In this document: positions 36,016 through 43,227 of the stretch, one piece after another
Layout: each line of letters opens with the position of its first letter
Numbering within the stretch: the stretch's first letter is position 1
Made by a program: the position numbers and the translations under genes
The notes under the pieces: model-generated
Database searches by the model: none
Seen by the model: the letters and a program-made list of their open reading frames with translations, nothing else
Told to the model about the DNA's origin: nothing
Origin: DAOUBA01 sp034432855
Lineage (GTDB): Bacteria; Chloroflexota; Anaerolineae; B4-G1
Direction of reading: 5' to 3'
DNA: 54,601 nucleotides
Assembly (NCBI GenBank): GCA_034432855.1
Contig: DAOUBA010000140.1
Span: 1-54,601, forward strand

Positions 36016-37170
36016 ATGCTAGAACGTGCTGGTGCAATCGAGGCGCAATTGATCGCCTGGCGCCGAGACTTTCACGCGCATCCTGAACTGGGCTTTCATG
36101 AGACGCGCACGGCAGCCTGCGTCGCGAAGGTGCTGGATTCGCTCGGCTATCGCATCCGTGTGGGCGTGGGGCGTACCGGCGTAGTGGCCGACCGAGGAGA
36201 AGGACACCCCATCGTGGCCATCCGCGCCGATATGGATGCCCTGCCCATCCAGGAGGCCAATGACGTGCCCTACGCTTCGCAGGTTCTGGGCGTAATGCAC
36301 GCTTGCGGCCACGATGCCCACACCGCCATCGTGCTGGGCGTGGCGACGCTGCTCGCGCAGGAGTCATTTCCCGGCACAATCCGCTTCCTCTTCCAGCCGG
36401 CCGAGGAGATGGGAGACGAAGAAGGCATCAGCGGCGCGCCGCGTATGGTGGAAGACGGCGCGATGGAAGGGGTGGATGCTGTGCTGGCGCTCCACGTAGA
36501 CCCCGCTATCGCCGTCGGCAATATCGCCGCGGACAGTGGCCCGGCGAGCGCCGGCGTGGATACCTTCTACGTCACGATCATCGGCAAGGGCGGGCACGGA
36601 GCGAGTCCGCACAGAGTGATAGACCCCATCTATATTGCCGGGCATGCGATTCTGGCGCTGCACGGCATTGTCTCCCGCCGCCTGCATCCCACAGACCCCG
36701 CGGTGGTCAGCGTCTGCAGCATCCACGGCGGGCAGGCCGACAACGTCATCCCCGAGCAAGTCGAGATGGCCGGCACGATCCGCTTTATGACGGCAGAGGT
36801 ACAGGAGCAGATTCACGCCGAGATCGAACGGGCGCTGAGCGTGGCGCGTGCGCTGGGCGGCGATTACGTGCTCAAGATTGAGCGCGGCGCCCTGCCGATG
36901 GCGAACGATGCGGAAGTGGCGACCCTGATCCGACAGGTCGCCACTGAGTTGCTGGGAGAAGGACACATCATCACGCGCAGGCGAGAGATGGGGGCAGAGG
37001 ATTTCGGGGCATTCTCCGCGTTAGCGCCGGGTGCCATGTTCCGCCTGGGCTGTCTCATCGAGGGGGACAAACGTCTGGGGCACCACCCGCGCTTCGACAT
37101 TGACGAACGTTGCCTGCCGATTGGCGTGGCCATTCTGGCCGAGACGGCGCTGCGGTTGCTGCGGCGCTAG
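36016..37170 (+). CDS. M20 family amidohydrolase (hippurate/N-acyl amino acid hydrolase)
   Basis: The 384 residues are of normal family length. The two-metal site is visible: RDFHAHPELGFHE (N-terminal), IRADMDALPI, MHACGHDAHT, QPAEE and the C-terminal GAEDFG and HHPRFDIDERCL. The dimerisation lid runs from about residue 185 to 290. M20D enzymes release amino acids from N-acyl or indole conjugates. The precise substrate is unknown. Its TAG stop shares the bases CTAG with the stop of the convergent gene at 37167. Confidence 0.92.
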   Translation: MLERAGAIEAQLIAWRRDFHAHPELGFHETRTAACVAKVLDSLGYRIRVGVGRTGVVADRGEGHPIVAIRADMDALPIQEANDVPYASQVLGVMHACGHDAHTAIVLGVATLLAQESFPGTIRFLFQPAEEMGDEEGISGAPRMVEDGAMEGVDAVLALHVDPAIAVGNIAADSGPASAGVDTFYVTIIGKGGHGASPHRVIDPIYIAGHAILALHGIVSRRLHPTDPAVVSVCSIHGGQADNVIPEQVEMAGTIRFMTAEVQEQIHAEIERALSVARALGGDYVLKIERGALPMANDAEVATLIRQVATELLGEGHIITRRREMGAEDFGAFSALAPGAMFRLGCLIEGDKRLGHHPRFDIDERCLPIGVAILAETALRLLRR

Positions 37171-37571
37171 GGTCTGCCGAGGATCACGGCGAGCAGGATC
37201 GAGACCACCGTCACCGCTGAACCGGCGATGATAAAGACGACGATCGCCCCTTCGACCTGACGGCGAAAGCGGTTCGTCGCCCAGAGGAAAATCCCCACTG
37301 CCAAGGATGCCCCGCTCAACACACCCGCCGTATACATCAGGGCAGTCGCCATCAGGGCGGGCAGGTCCACCTGAACGATCAGCCGGTCGAAGAGCGCTAC
37401 CGAAAAGCGGCTTCCCAGGAACCCGTACGCGGCACCGATGACCAGCCCAAGCGCGACCAGCGCGATACCTTGTAGCCTGGCCCGGCCCCGTTCGAGCCAC
37501 AGCGTGATGGCCCCAAGCACGATCAGCGCCAGCGCAAACGTCAGCACGACAATGGAGATGAACTCGATCAT
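37167..37571 (-). CDS. Four-helix membrane protein
   Basis: The 134 residues have helices IVVLTFALALIVLGAITLWL, IALVALGLVIGAAYGFLG, ALMATALMYTAGVLSGASL and GAIVVFIIAGSAVTVVSILL. No motif was recognised. The ATG overlaps the stop of the uracil-DNA glycosylase gene (TGATG), so it ends the minus-strand operon. Function is unknown. Confidence 0.7.
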   Translation of the reverse strand: MIEFISIVVLTFALALIVLGAITLWLERGRARLQGIALVALGLVIGAAYGFLGSRFSVALFDRLIVQVDLPALMATALMYTAGVLSGASLAVGIFLWATNRFRRQVEGAIVVFIIAGSAVTVVSILLAVILGRP

Positions 37572-38176
37572 CAGAACAGCCTCAGTTGCTCGGCTTCCAC
37601 AGGGGGCGGGGCGGTCTCGGTGATCTGTGCGGCTTCCTTGAGCAACTCAGGGATGCGACGTATATCCGCTTCGACGTCGCGCCGCAGGCTGGGCTGGTGC
37701 AGCGCCGCCGCTGGATGGTACATCGGGTAATAGATCACGCTGCCGACCCTGATCGGCTGGCCGTGGACACTGGAGATACGCGCCTTCGGTAACACCCGCG
37801 CCATCGAATGGCGCCCCAACGTCACGACCAGTCGGGGCTTGATCAACTCGATCTGCCGGTCGAGGAATGGCTTGCAGGCTTCGATCTCCTCCGGCAGCGG
37901 GTCACGATTGCCAGGAGGACGGCATTTGATGACGTTGGCGATAAAGACCTGTTCGCGCTTGAGGCCGATGCCTTCCAGTAACTCCTCCAGGTACTGGCCC
38001 GCTGCGCCGACGAATGGACGCCCCTGCTGGTCTTCGTAAAAGCCCGGCGCTTCGCCGATGAACATGATCTCGGCGTTCTCCGGTCCCTCGCCGGGCACCG
38101 CTTTGGTACGGCCACGGTGCAGGAGACAGCGCGTGCACCGGGAGATCTCTGCTGCTAATACCTCCAGTTCCGACAC
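37571..38176 (-). CDS. Uracil-DNA glycosylase, family 4
   Basis: The enzyme removes uracil from DNA and starts base-excision repair. The 201 residues have four cysteines for an iron-sulfur cluster (Cys14, Cys17, Cys85, Cys101). Motif 1 is GEAPGFYEDQQGRPFVGAAG and motif 2 is YYPMYHPAA. The family 4 (UDGa-like) type is more frequent in thermophiles, archaea and many deep-branching bacteria. It follows the zinc-ribbon gene after a gap that holds an inverted repeat. Confidence 0.93.
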   Translation of the reverse strand: MSELEVLAAEISRCTRCLLHRGRTKAVPGEGPENAEIMFIGEAPGFYEDQQGRPFVGAAGQYLEELLEGIGLKREQVFIANVIKCRPPGNRDPLPEEIEACKPFLDRQIELIKPRLVVTLGRHSMARVLPKARISSVHGQPIRVGSVIYYPMYHPAAALHQPSLRRDVEADIRRIPELLKEAAQITETAPPPVEAEQLRLF

Positions 38177-38212
38177 GTTTCCTCCTGGTCTCGATGCTGC
38201 GTCAAAGGAAAC

Positions 38213-38255
38213 GTAAAACGTAATGCGTAATTACGTCTTACGCCTTACGTTTTAC
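38213..38255. repeat. Permuted-word inverted repeat (GTAAAACGTAA family)
   Basis: The left arm GTAAAACGTAATGCGTAA (38213-38230) pairs with TTACGCCTTACGTTTTAC (38238-38255) with one mismatch. The right arm overlaps the TAA stop of the zinc-ribbon gene. The same words occur as a direct array at 52068-52121. Confidence 0.8.
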
Positions 38256-38890
38256 TTTTGTGGTGCGCCGCACTCTGGGCAGAATCTTACTCCGGCGGGT
38301 ATCTTTTTGCCGCAGGCCGTGCAGAACCTTTCCGCTGCCAACGGTGCGCCGCATTCGGCGCAGAACTTGCCGCCGCTGACAGGAGCACCACACTTGGGAC
38401 AACGGGCCGCGATGATCTCGTCAAAGTCCTGCGCCGATACTTTCTCGCTCGCGGCCACGTGGGCCACCTCACGTGCGGCTTCGATGGCAGCCTCGGCCTG
38501 CATCGCCGACATCTCCACCGCCAGATCGGGCGCGCACTCCTTGCACAGGCCGCGCTTGTGATTCCAACACTGTTCGACGCACACCCAGGTGCTACAGCGC
38601 GGGCACTGCCGGAAATTCAGCTTGATCTCCTCGACTGCCTCCGCGAACGCAGCATCGTGCGCCCGCTCCCACGCCGCCGAGTGGATGCGGTCGCCCACGT
38701 CGGCGACACGGCCAAAGACGCCCCCCAAAAGCCCGCTGGCGACATCCAGTGCCTCGTGCGCGATACCCGTCGCCGAGGCCTTGAACGGAGTACGGTAGCC
38801 CGTCCCGCAGCGGTCACAATAGAACTCGAACTGAAAGCCACGCTCGGTGCTCTCGTCGCTGTAGTTGCGTACAAACTTGATCACAGCCAT
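38252..38890 (-). CDS. Zinc-ribbon protein
   Basis: The 212 residues contain several Cys-x2-Cys knuckles: FYCDRCGTGYR, QCPRCSTWVCVEQC, KECAPD, and three C-terminal ribbons, CPKCGAPVSGG, CAECGAPLAA and CTACGKKIP with CPECGA. A helical middle (AAREVAHVAASEK) lies between. There is no enzyme signature. It may be an RNA, DNA or protein-binding adaptor. It starts ten bases after the rimI stop in the same operon. Confidence 0.85.
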   Translation of the reverse strand: MAVIKFVRNYSDESTERGFQFEFYCDRCGTGYRTPFKASATGIAHEALDVASGLLGGVFGRVADVGDRIHSAAWERAHDAAFAEAVEEIKLNFRQCPRCSTWVCVEQCWNHKRGLCKECAPDLAVEMSAMQAEAAIEAAREVAHVAASEKVSAQDFDEIIAARCPKCGAPVSGGKFCAECGAPLAAERFCTACGKKIPAGVRFCPECGAPQK

Positions 38891-38900
38891 TTTGGCCTCC

Positions 38901-39548
38901 TCACCTGTCGGGATTATAGCCTATCCCCATCATTTTGTCCAATACCGACTTGCTGGAATGGCAGCCGCGCCTCCAATGCTGGCGCAGTGCGAGCAGTCGC
39001 CTCCGATAAGCCTCTTGTCCCACTTCGACCGCCATCATCCAGGCATCTTCACCGTCCAGATAATAGGCTTTCACCACGCCCTGTAAGCGGAAACCGTACT
39101 TGCGATACAACCGTTGGGCCACCTGGTTCGAGGCGCGTACCTCCAGCGATACCACGTCCACCCGTAAGTTCAGCGCCTGCTCCAATGCCAGCATCAGCAG
39201 CAGTTCTCCCAGTCCCCTCCTGCGCCAGTCGGGGTGGACGGCGAGCGTGCTGATGTGTGCTTCGGTGCCCTGATTCTGTAGCCTGATGCCCACGTAACCG
39301 ATCACCCGGCTGTCGCTCTGCTGACCTACGAAGCCACGCAGCCAGCGCCGCCATTCGCCGCCGGTGGGTACGTTCTCCTCCGCCGGCCTCAGCACGACGT
39401 AGTAGAAGGATTGACGCTTGTTGTCGAGTTCGTGCGCGTAGGAGGAGGCCGACCAGGGGTTGGGGAAAGATAGCCGGTCAATGGCAGTGACCGCGGGGAT
39501 ATCGCGTGCTTCCATTGGTCGGACGGCGAAAGGCATGGACTGTTGCAT
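38901..39548 (-). CDS. rimI: Ribosomal-protein-alanine N-acetyltransferase (RimI-like GNAT)
   Basis: The 215 residues have a GNAT core: SFPNPWSASSYAHEL, the acetyl-CoA loop VHPDWRRRGLGELLL (about 115-129) and RASNQVAQRLYRKYGF. RimI acetylates the N-terminal alanine of ribosomal protein S18 and is often next to tsaB. An ATG at 39548 overlaps the tsaB TGA. A GTG at 39551 is the alternative. The insertion of about 20 residues after the VLRPAEE strand and a C-terminal extension of about 40 residues are unusual. Confidence 0.88.
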   Translation of the reverse strand: MQQSMPFAVRPMEARDIPAVTAIDRLSFPNPWSASSYAHELDNKRQSFYYVVLRPAEENVPTGGEWRRWLRGFVGQQSDSRVIGYVGIRLQNQGTEAHISTLAVHPDWRRRGLGELLLMLALEQALNLRVDVVSLEVRASNQVAQRLYRKYGFRLQGVVKAYYLDGEDAWMMAVEVGQEAYRRRLLALRQHWRRGCHSSKSVLDKMMGIGYNPDR

Positions 39549-40204
39549 CACACCGGATACTGAAGATAGCTCGGAGTCAGGGTGGCCGGATCGTCGGTCT
39601 CACCACGGTTCAGACGGCGCCATGCGACCTCGGCCAGAAAACCGGCTCGCCGCAGTCGCGCGGCTGGCGGCAAGATCACGGCCAGTTCTCCGAGCGCGGT
39701 CAACGTCTCGGCACCTGCAGCGTCAATCTCGCCGCAGAACAGGGTGGGGGAGGTTATCGTTTGTGCCAGGGCTGCCCAGGTCGTGAGGGCGGGTGCCTCT
39801 TGTGCACGCCATTCCCCATCCCGCCAGCGGTAAGTGGCGCTGCAGATGCGCCCTCGCCCGGCCTGCAATACCGCGCACAGCGCGCGGCGGTCGCGCCCCT
39901 GTGCCGCCGCGACTACGTCGAGCGTGGGGACACCTACGAGCGGCACGCCGCACGCCAGAGCCAATCCTTTGGCCACAGCCAACCCTACGCGCAGCCCGGT
40001 GAAGGAGCCAGGCCCGCGCGTCACGGCTACTGCGCTGAGATGCCCGGCGTTCAGCCCAGCCTGCTCGAGGGCAGCAACCAGGGCAGGCATGAGTTCAACC
40101 GTGTGGCGGCGCATAGATTCCCATGTGTGCTCAACCCGCACACGGAAGCCATCGTGCAATGCCAGGCTGGCGGTATCGGTGGCCGTGTCAATCGCAATTA
40201 ACAT
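39548..40204 (-). CDS. tsaB: tRNA threonylcarbamoyladenosine biosynthesis protein TsaB
   Basis: TsaB pairs with TsaD in the t6A-forming complex that modifies A37 of ANN-decoding tRNAs. The 218 residues are the expected length. The N-terminal ASKHA motif is LIAIDTATDTASLAL and RGPGSFTGLRVGLAVAKGLA follows. The start is ATG 40204, two bases after the tsaE stop. An earlier in-frame codon would overlap tsaE by many bases. tsaD and tsaC are not in the window. Confidence 0.93.
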   Translation of the reverse strand: MLIAIDTATDTASLALHDGFRVRVEHTWESMRRHTVELMPALVAALEQAGLNAGHLSAVAVTRGPGSFTGLRVGLAVAKGLALACGVPLVGVPTLDVVAAAQGRDRRALCAVLQAGRGRICSATYRWRDGEWRAQEAPALTTWAALAQTITSPTLFCGEIDAAGAETLTALGELAVILPPAARLRRAGFLAEVAWRRLNRGETDDPATLTPSYLQYPV

Positions 40205-40205
40205 C

Positions 40206-40712
40206 TTATGCTCCGAAGGCAGTGCGGCGGAAATCCTGCAACAGTGCTGCGTGTCGTTGCCCGTGTGCCGCAAAGCGGAGCGTCCGGTGCACCATGTCGC
40301 TCATCTCTAGCCGGATCCACAGGTGTTCAGGCGGCATCAACGCACGCGCACGCTCGGCCCACTCGATGACACACACGGCTCGTGTATCTCCTAGGAATTC
40401 CTCGATGCCCAGGCCCAGCGCTTCTCGTGCGCTGGAGATGCGATAGAGATCCACGTGATAGAGCCGCACGCCATCGGCCGGGCGTGTATATTCGCGCACC
40501 AGGACGAAGGTAGGGCTGACGAGTGTCTGGCTCACGCCCCAACCCCGGCCGATTCCCTGCGCCAAGCAGGTCTTGCCCGAACCCAGCGGGCCTTCCAGGC
40601 ACACGACGTCGCCGCCTTTCAGTAGCGCCCCCAGGCGTGCGCCCAGCCGTTGCGTCTGCTCAGGGCTGCGGCTCACGAATTCCAGCGTGTGCTCGTCGAG
40701 GATTGGTGTCAT
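40206..40712 (-). CDS. tsaE: tRNA threonylcarbamoyladenosine biosynthesis ATPase TsaE
   Basis: The 168 residues contain Walker A GPLGSGKT (about 41-48), the family motif SPTFVLVREY, HVDLYR and VIEWAER. TsaE is the ATPase that resets the TsaBD complex. It leads the minus-strand operon, in order tsaE, tsaB, rimI, zinc-ribbon, UDG and a membrane protein. A TTG precedes the chosen ATG 40712. A promoter lies directly upstream at 40739-40767. Confidence 0.93.
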   Translation of the reverse strand: MTPILDEHTLEFVSRSPEQTQRLGARLGALLKGGDVVCLEGPLGSGKTCLAQGIGRGWGVSQTLVSPTFVLVREYTRPADGVRLYHVDLYRISSAREALGLGIEEFLGDTRAVCVIEWAERARALMPPEHLWIRLEMSDMVHRTLRFAAHGQRHAALLQDFRRTAFGA

Positions 40713-40738
40713 CAAGCGGCTCCATCCGTTCGGGGGAG

Positions 40739-40767
40739 ATTATACAACCATTGCGCGGGCTGGACAA
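40739..40767 (-). promoter_or_regulatory. Promoter of the tsaE-tsaB-rimI operon
   Basis: On the minus strand TTGTCC (40767-40762) and TATAAT (40744-40739) are separated by 17 bases. Transcription would begin near 40732, about 20 bases before the tsaE start. Confidence 0.75.
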
Positions 40768-40816
40768 GGCGAAGGGGCGGGGCAACCTGGCTCTAGCGCA
40801 AAATCGGCGAAGAGGT

Positions 40817-40822
40817 TATAAT
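40817..40822 (+). promoter_or_regulatory. Putative -10 of the 40859 gene
   Basis: TATAAT at 40817-40822 lies 37 bases before the GTG start. The region 17 bases upstream (CTAGCG) shows no good -35. It is divergent from the tsaE promoter in the same intergenic space. Confidence 0.45.
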
Positions 40823-40858
40823 GACAACATAATTCACACCTAGACCGGAGCAATTGCC

Positions 40859-41587
40859 GTGCGCTATCTGATTCTATCTGACATTCATGCCAACCTGATG
40901 GCGCTGGAGGCTGTGCTGGCCGATGTGCCGGCTTTCGACAAGATCTGGTGCCTCGGCGATCTGGTAGGATACGGCCCCAGTCCCAATGAATGTGTAGAGC
41001 GGATTCAGGACTTTGCTCATATCAGTCTGGCGGGCAACCATGACTGGGCCGCGCTGGGGAGATTGGATCTCGATGCCTTCAATACCGACGCACGCATCGC
41101 CAATGCCTGGACGCAGGCTGAACTCAAGCCGACGGTGCGTGAGTATTTGGATGCTCTACCCACTTCCATAGAGGAGGAAGGTTTCTTCCTGGCGCACGCC
41201 AGTCCTCGCGAGCCGGTTTGGGAGTACGTTCTCGACGCGAACGTCGCCCGTATCAATTTCGACTATTTCTCCACCCGTATCTGTCTGGTGGGTCATACCC
41301 ACATCCCGCTCGTCTTCGTGTTGGACGAGCAACGTGGGCGTGCCGAGACGTTATTCCCCTCTCTCTCTGAACTCTTGGCGCTTGACCAGCATCGCATGAT
41401 CATCAATCCGGGCAGCGTGGGCCAACCCCGCGATGGCAACCCACGCGCCAGTTACGCCTTGCTCGATACCGGCAATATGACCTGGGAGTTTCGTCGCGTG
41501 GCCTACCCGGTGGCGATCACGCAGGAGCGCATGCGCGCCCGTGGCCTGCCCCGCCGACTGATCGACCGGTTGGAGATCGGGCGCTAG
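40859..41587 (+). CDS. Metallophosphoesterase (YfcE/MJ0936-like)
   Basis: The 242 residues carry all calcineurin-type metal motifs: LSDIHAN, GDLVGYGPSPNE, GNHDW and GHTHIPLV, and the end NPGSVGQPRDGNPRASY. The protein is a close family member of the 26042 product but with typical GDLVGYG. The start is GTG with CCGGAG upstream. The ending NPGSVGQPRDG is typical of phosphodiesterases acting on bis(p-nitrophenyl) phosphate-like substrates, with the physiological substrate unknown. Confidence 0.88.
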   Translation: MRYLILSDIHANLMALEAVLADVPAFDKIWCLGDLVGYGPSPNECVERIQDFAHISLAGNHDWAALGRLDLDAFNTDARIANAWTQAELKPTVREYLDALPTSIEEEGFFLAHASPREPVWEYVLDANVARINFDYFSTRICLVGHTHIPLVFVLDEQRGRAETLFPSLSELLALDQHRMIINPGSVGQPRDGNPRASYALLDTGNMTWEFRRVAYPVAITQERMRARGLPRRLIDRLEIGR

Positions 41588-41644
41588 GATGGGAACCTCA
41601 ATGTCCGCTTCGGCGTCTGGCAGATCCTCAAATGGAGAATGAAA

Positions 41645-42535
41645 ATGACCAGGAGAATCGGAATTGTCTGTTGCCTCATCGTGTCTGCCCTGACGTTGTT
41701 CATTGCGGGTTGTCGGACGGCGGCGATGCCTACGCCCGAAGTTGTGGTTGTGGAGAGGCAGGTGGCAGCATATCCGGCACATTCAGCAGCCGGGGTGAAG
41801 GAGTACGCCACCTCCGGGCCTGTCGCCGGGGACGCCGAAATTCAGCGTCTCATCATCCGCAACGCCTCGCTCGACCTGGTCGTGGCGGATACCCAGGCCG
41901 CGATGGACCAAATCACCAGCCTGGTGAATGAACTGGACGGCTATGTGGTCGAGTCGAATGTGTACCAGTACCAGGAGGGGCTACAGGCGTATCTCACGTT
42001 GCGCATCCCTGCCGAGAAACTCGATCTGGCCCTGGAACGCTTCCGCGCGTTGGCGACCGAGGTGCGCAGCGAGCGGATCACCGGTCAGGACGTGACGCAG
42101 GAATACACGGACCTGCAATCGTACCTGCGCAACCGCGAGGCAGTGCAGGCGCGGCTGCTCGAATACCTGGAGAAGGCCGAGACCACAGAGGATGCCCTGG
42201 CGGTTGACCAGCAACTGCGCCAGATCGAGGCCGAGATTGAGCAGACCAAAGGGCGTATCCAGTACCTGGAGCAGTCGGCGGCACTGTCGCAGGTGATGAT
42301 TACCCTCACGCCAGATGAACTGGCGCAGCCGATCCAGGTAGGTGGATGGCGCCCGGTGGGCACGCTGCGCAATGCCTTCCAGTCCCTCATCCGCGTGATG
42401 CAGTTCCTGGTGGATGCGGTTATCGTCATCGTTGTGCTTATCCTCCCTACTGCAATTGTAATCGCCGCGCCTCTGGTGGGGGCGTTCTTCCTGATCCGCT
42501 ACCTCGTCCGTCGGCGCCACACCCGCAAGGCGTAG
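41645..42535 (+). CDS. DUF4349 lipoprotein
   Basis: The 296 residues have a lipoprotein signal with lipobox IAGC (about 21-24), a short linker and a beta region (RLIIRNASLDLVVAD). A long coiled coil follows (about 150-215, YLRNREAVQARLLEYLEKAE). It ends in a membrane helix (VIVIVVLILPTAIVIAAPLV) and a basic tail. This is the DUF4349 architecture, of unknown function, frequent in Gram-positive and Chloroflexota genomes. ATG 41645 sits seven bases after GGAG. ATG 41639 is too close. Confidence 0.88.
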   Translation: MTRRIGIVCCLIVSALTLFIAGCRTAAMPTPEVVVVERQVAAYPAHSAAGVKEYATSGPVAGDAEIQRLIIRNASLDLVVADTQAAMDQITSLVNELDGYVVESNVYQYQEGLQAYLTLRIPAEKLDLALERFRALATEVRSERITGQDVTQEYTDLQSYLRNREAVQARLLEYLEKAETTEDALAVDQQLRQIEAEIEQTKGRIQYLEQSAALSQVMITLTPDELAQPIQVGGWRPVGTLRNAFQSLIRVMQFLVDAVIVIVVLILPTAIVIAAPLVGAFFLIRYLVRRRHTRKA

Positions 42536-42565
42536 GACGGGTTGTTAACCCCGGACAGGTTGCCA

Positions 42566-42600
42566 ACAAACAGGACGGGTTGCTGACCCGTCCTGTTTGT
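42566..42600. repeat. Perfect hairpin repeat (GGACGGGT family)
   Basis: ACAAACAGGACGGGT (42566-42580) and ACCCGTCCTGTTTGT (42586-42600) are perfect complements around TGCTG. Related copies flank it, GGACGGGTTGTTAACCCC at 42537-42554 and GGACGAGTCGCCGACCCGTCC at 42607-42627. The hairpin could end transcription of the lipoprotein gene, though no T-run follows. Confidence 0.8.
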
Positions 42601-42633
42601 GCATAGGACGAGTCGCCGACCCGTCCGATGTGC

Positions 42634-42662
42634 TTGCTTCAATCGCTCCCTGATGGTACAAT
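42634..42662 (+). promoter_or_regulatory. Promoter of the GNAT gene
   Basis: TTGCTT (42634-42639) and TACAAT (42657-42662) are 17 bases apart, and TGG precedes the -10, giving the extended form. The ribosome site GAGGAGG and GTG 42682 follow. Confidence 0.7.
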
Positions 42663-42681
42663 CCATTGCTGAGGAGGAAAC

Positions 42682-43209
42682 GTGGAGGTACGCCCTGCGA
42701 GGTCCAGAGATCTGAAGGAGTGCCTGGCGCTGGATCATTCGTATACCACCGACCACGTCTGGCAGGTGGAGACGCGGGAGGAAAGCGGTGTCTTGACGGT
42801 TTGTTTTCGCCTGGCACGCCTGCCCCGCGAGATGCGTGTAGAGTACCCGTGTCGGGGTGAAGCCCTGCTGGCCGGCTGGCGACGCTGCGACGATTTCCTG
42901 GTGGCGGTGGATGATGGGCGTATCTGTGGATACGCGGCGTTGACCGTTCAACCGGAGCACGGCATCGTCCGAGTGGGCGACCTCGTGGTGGATCGCGCTG
43001 CGCGGCGACGCGGGGTGGGAACGGCGCTGCTGTGGGCCGCGATCCAGTGGGGCCGTGACCGTGACCTGGCCCGGCTTGTTGTCGAGGTGCAGACCAAAAA
43101 CTATCCGGCCACCTGTTTCTGCCAATCGCGCGGCCTGGCTTTCTGTGGTTTCAACGACCACTACTGGCCGAGCCAGGACATCGCCCTGTTTTTTGGCCAA
43201 TCTCTGTGA
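42682..43209 (+). CDS. GNAT-family N-acetyltransferase
   Basis: The 175 residues have a GNAT core: the strand RICGYAALTV, the acetyl-CoA motif DRAARRRGVGTALLWAAI (about 108-125) and TKNYPATCFCQSRGLAFCGF. The last segment resembles streptothricin acetyltransferase-like enzymes, but the substrate cannot be inferred. The GTG start is preceded by GAGGAGG. The stop is 18 bases before the sensor gene at 43228. Confidence 0.85.
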   Translation: MEVRPARSRDLKECLALDHSYTTDHVWQVETREESGVLTVCFRLARLPREMRVEYPCRGEALLAGWRRCDDFLVAVDDGRICGYAALTVQPEHGIVRVGDLVVDRAARRRGVGTALLWAAIQWGRDRDLARLVVEVQTKNYPATCFCQSRGLAFCGFNDHYWPSQDIALFFGQSL

Positions 43210-43227
43210 TAAACGTGGGTTCTGTGA

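Noticed and set aside
42540..42630. CRISPR-like array of GGACGGGT units
   Set aside because: Only three diverged units exist, each is palindromic on its own, and spacing is irregular. No cas genes are nearby.
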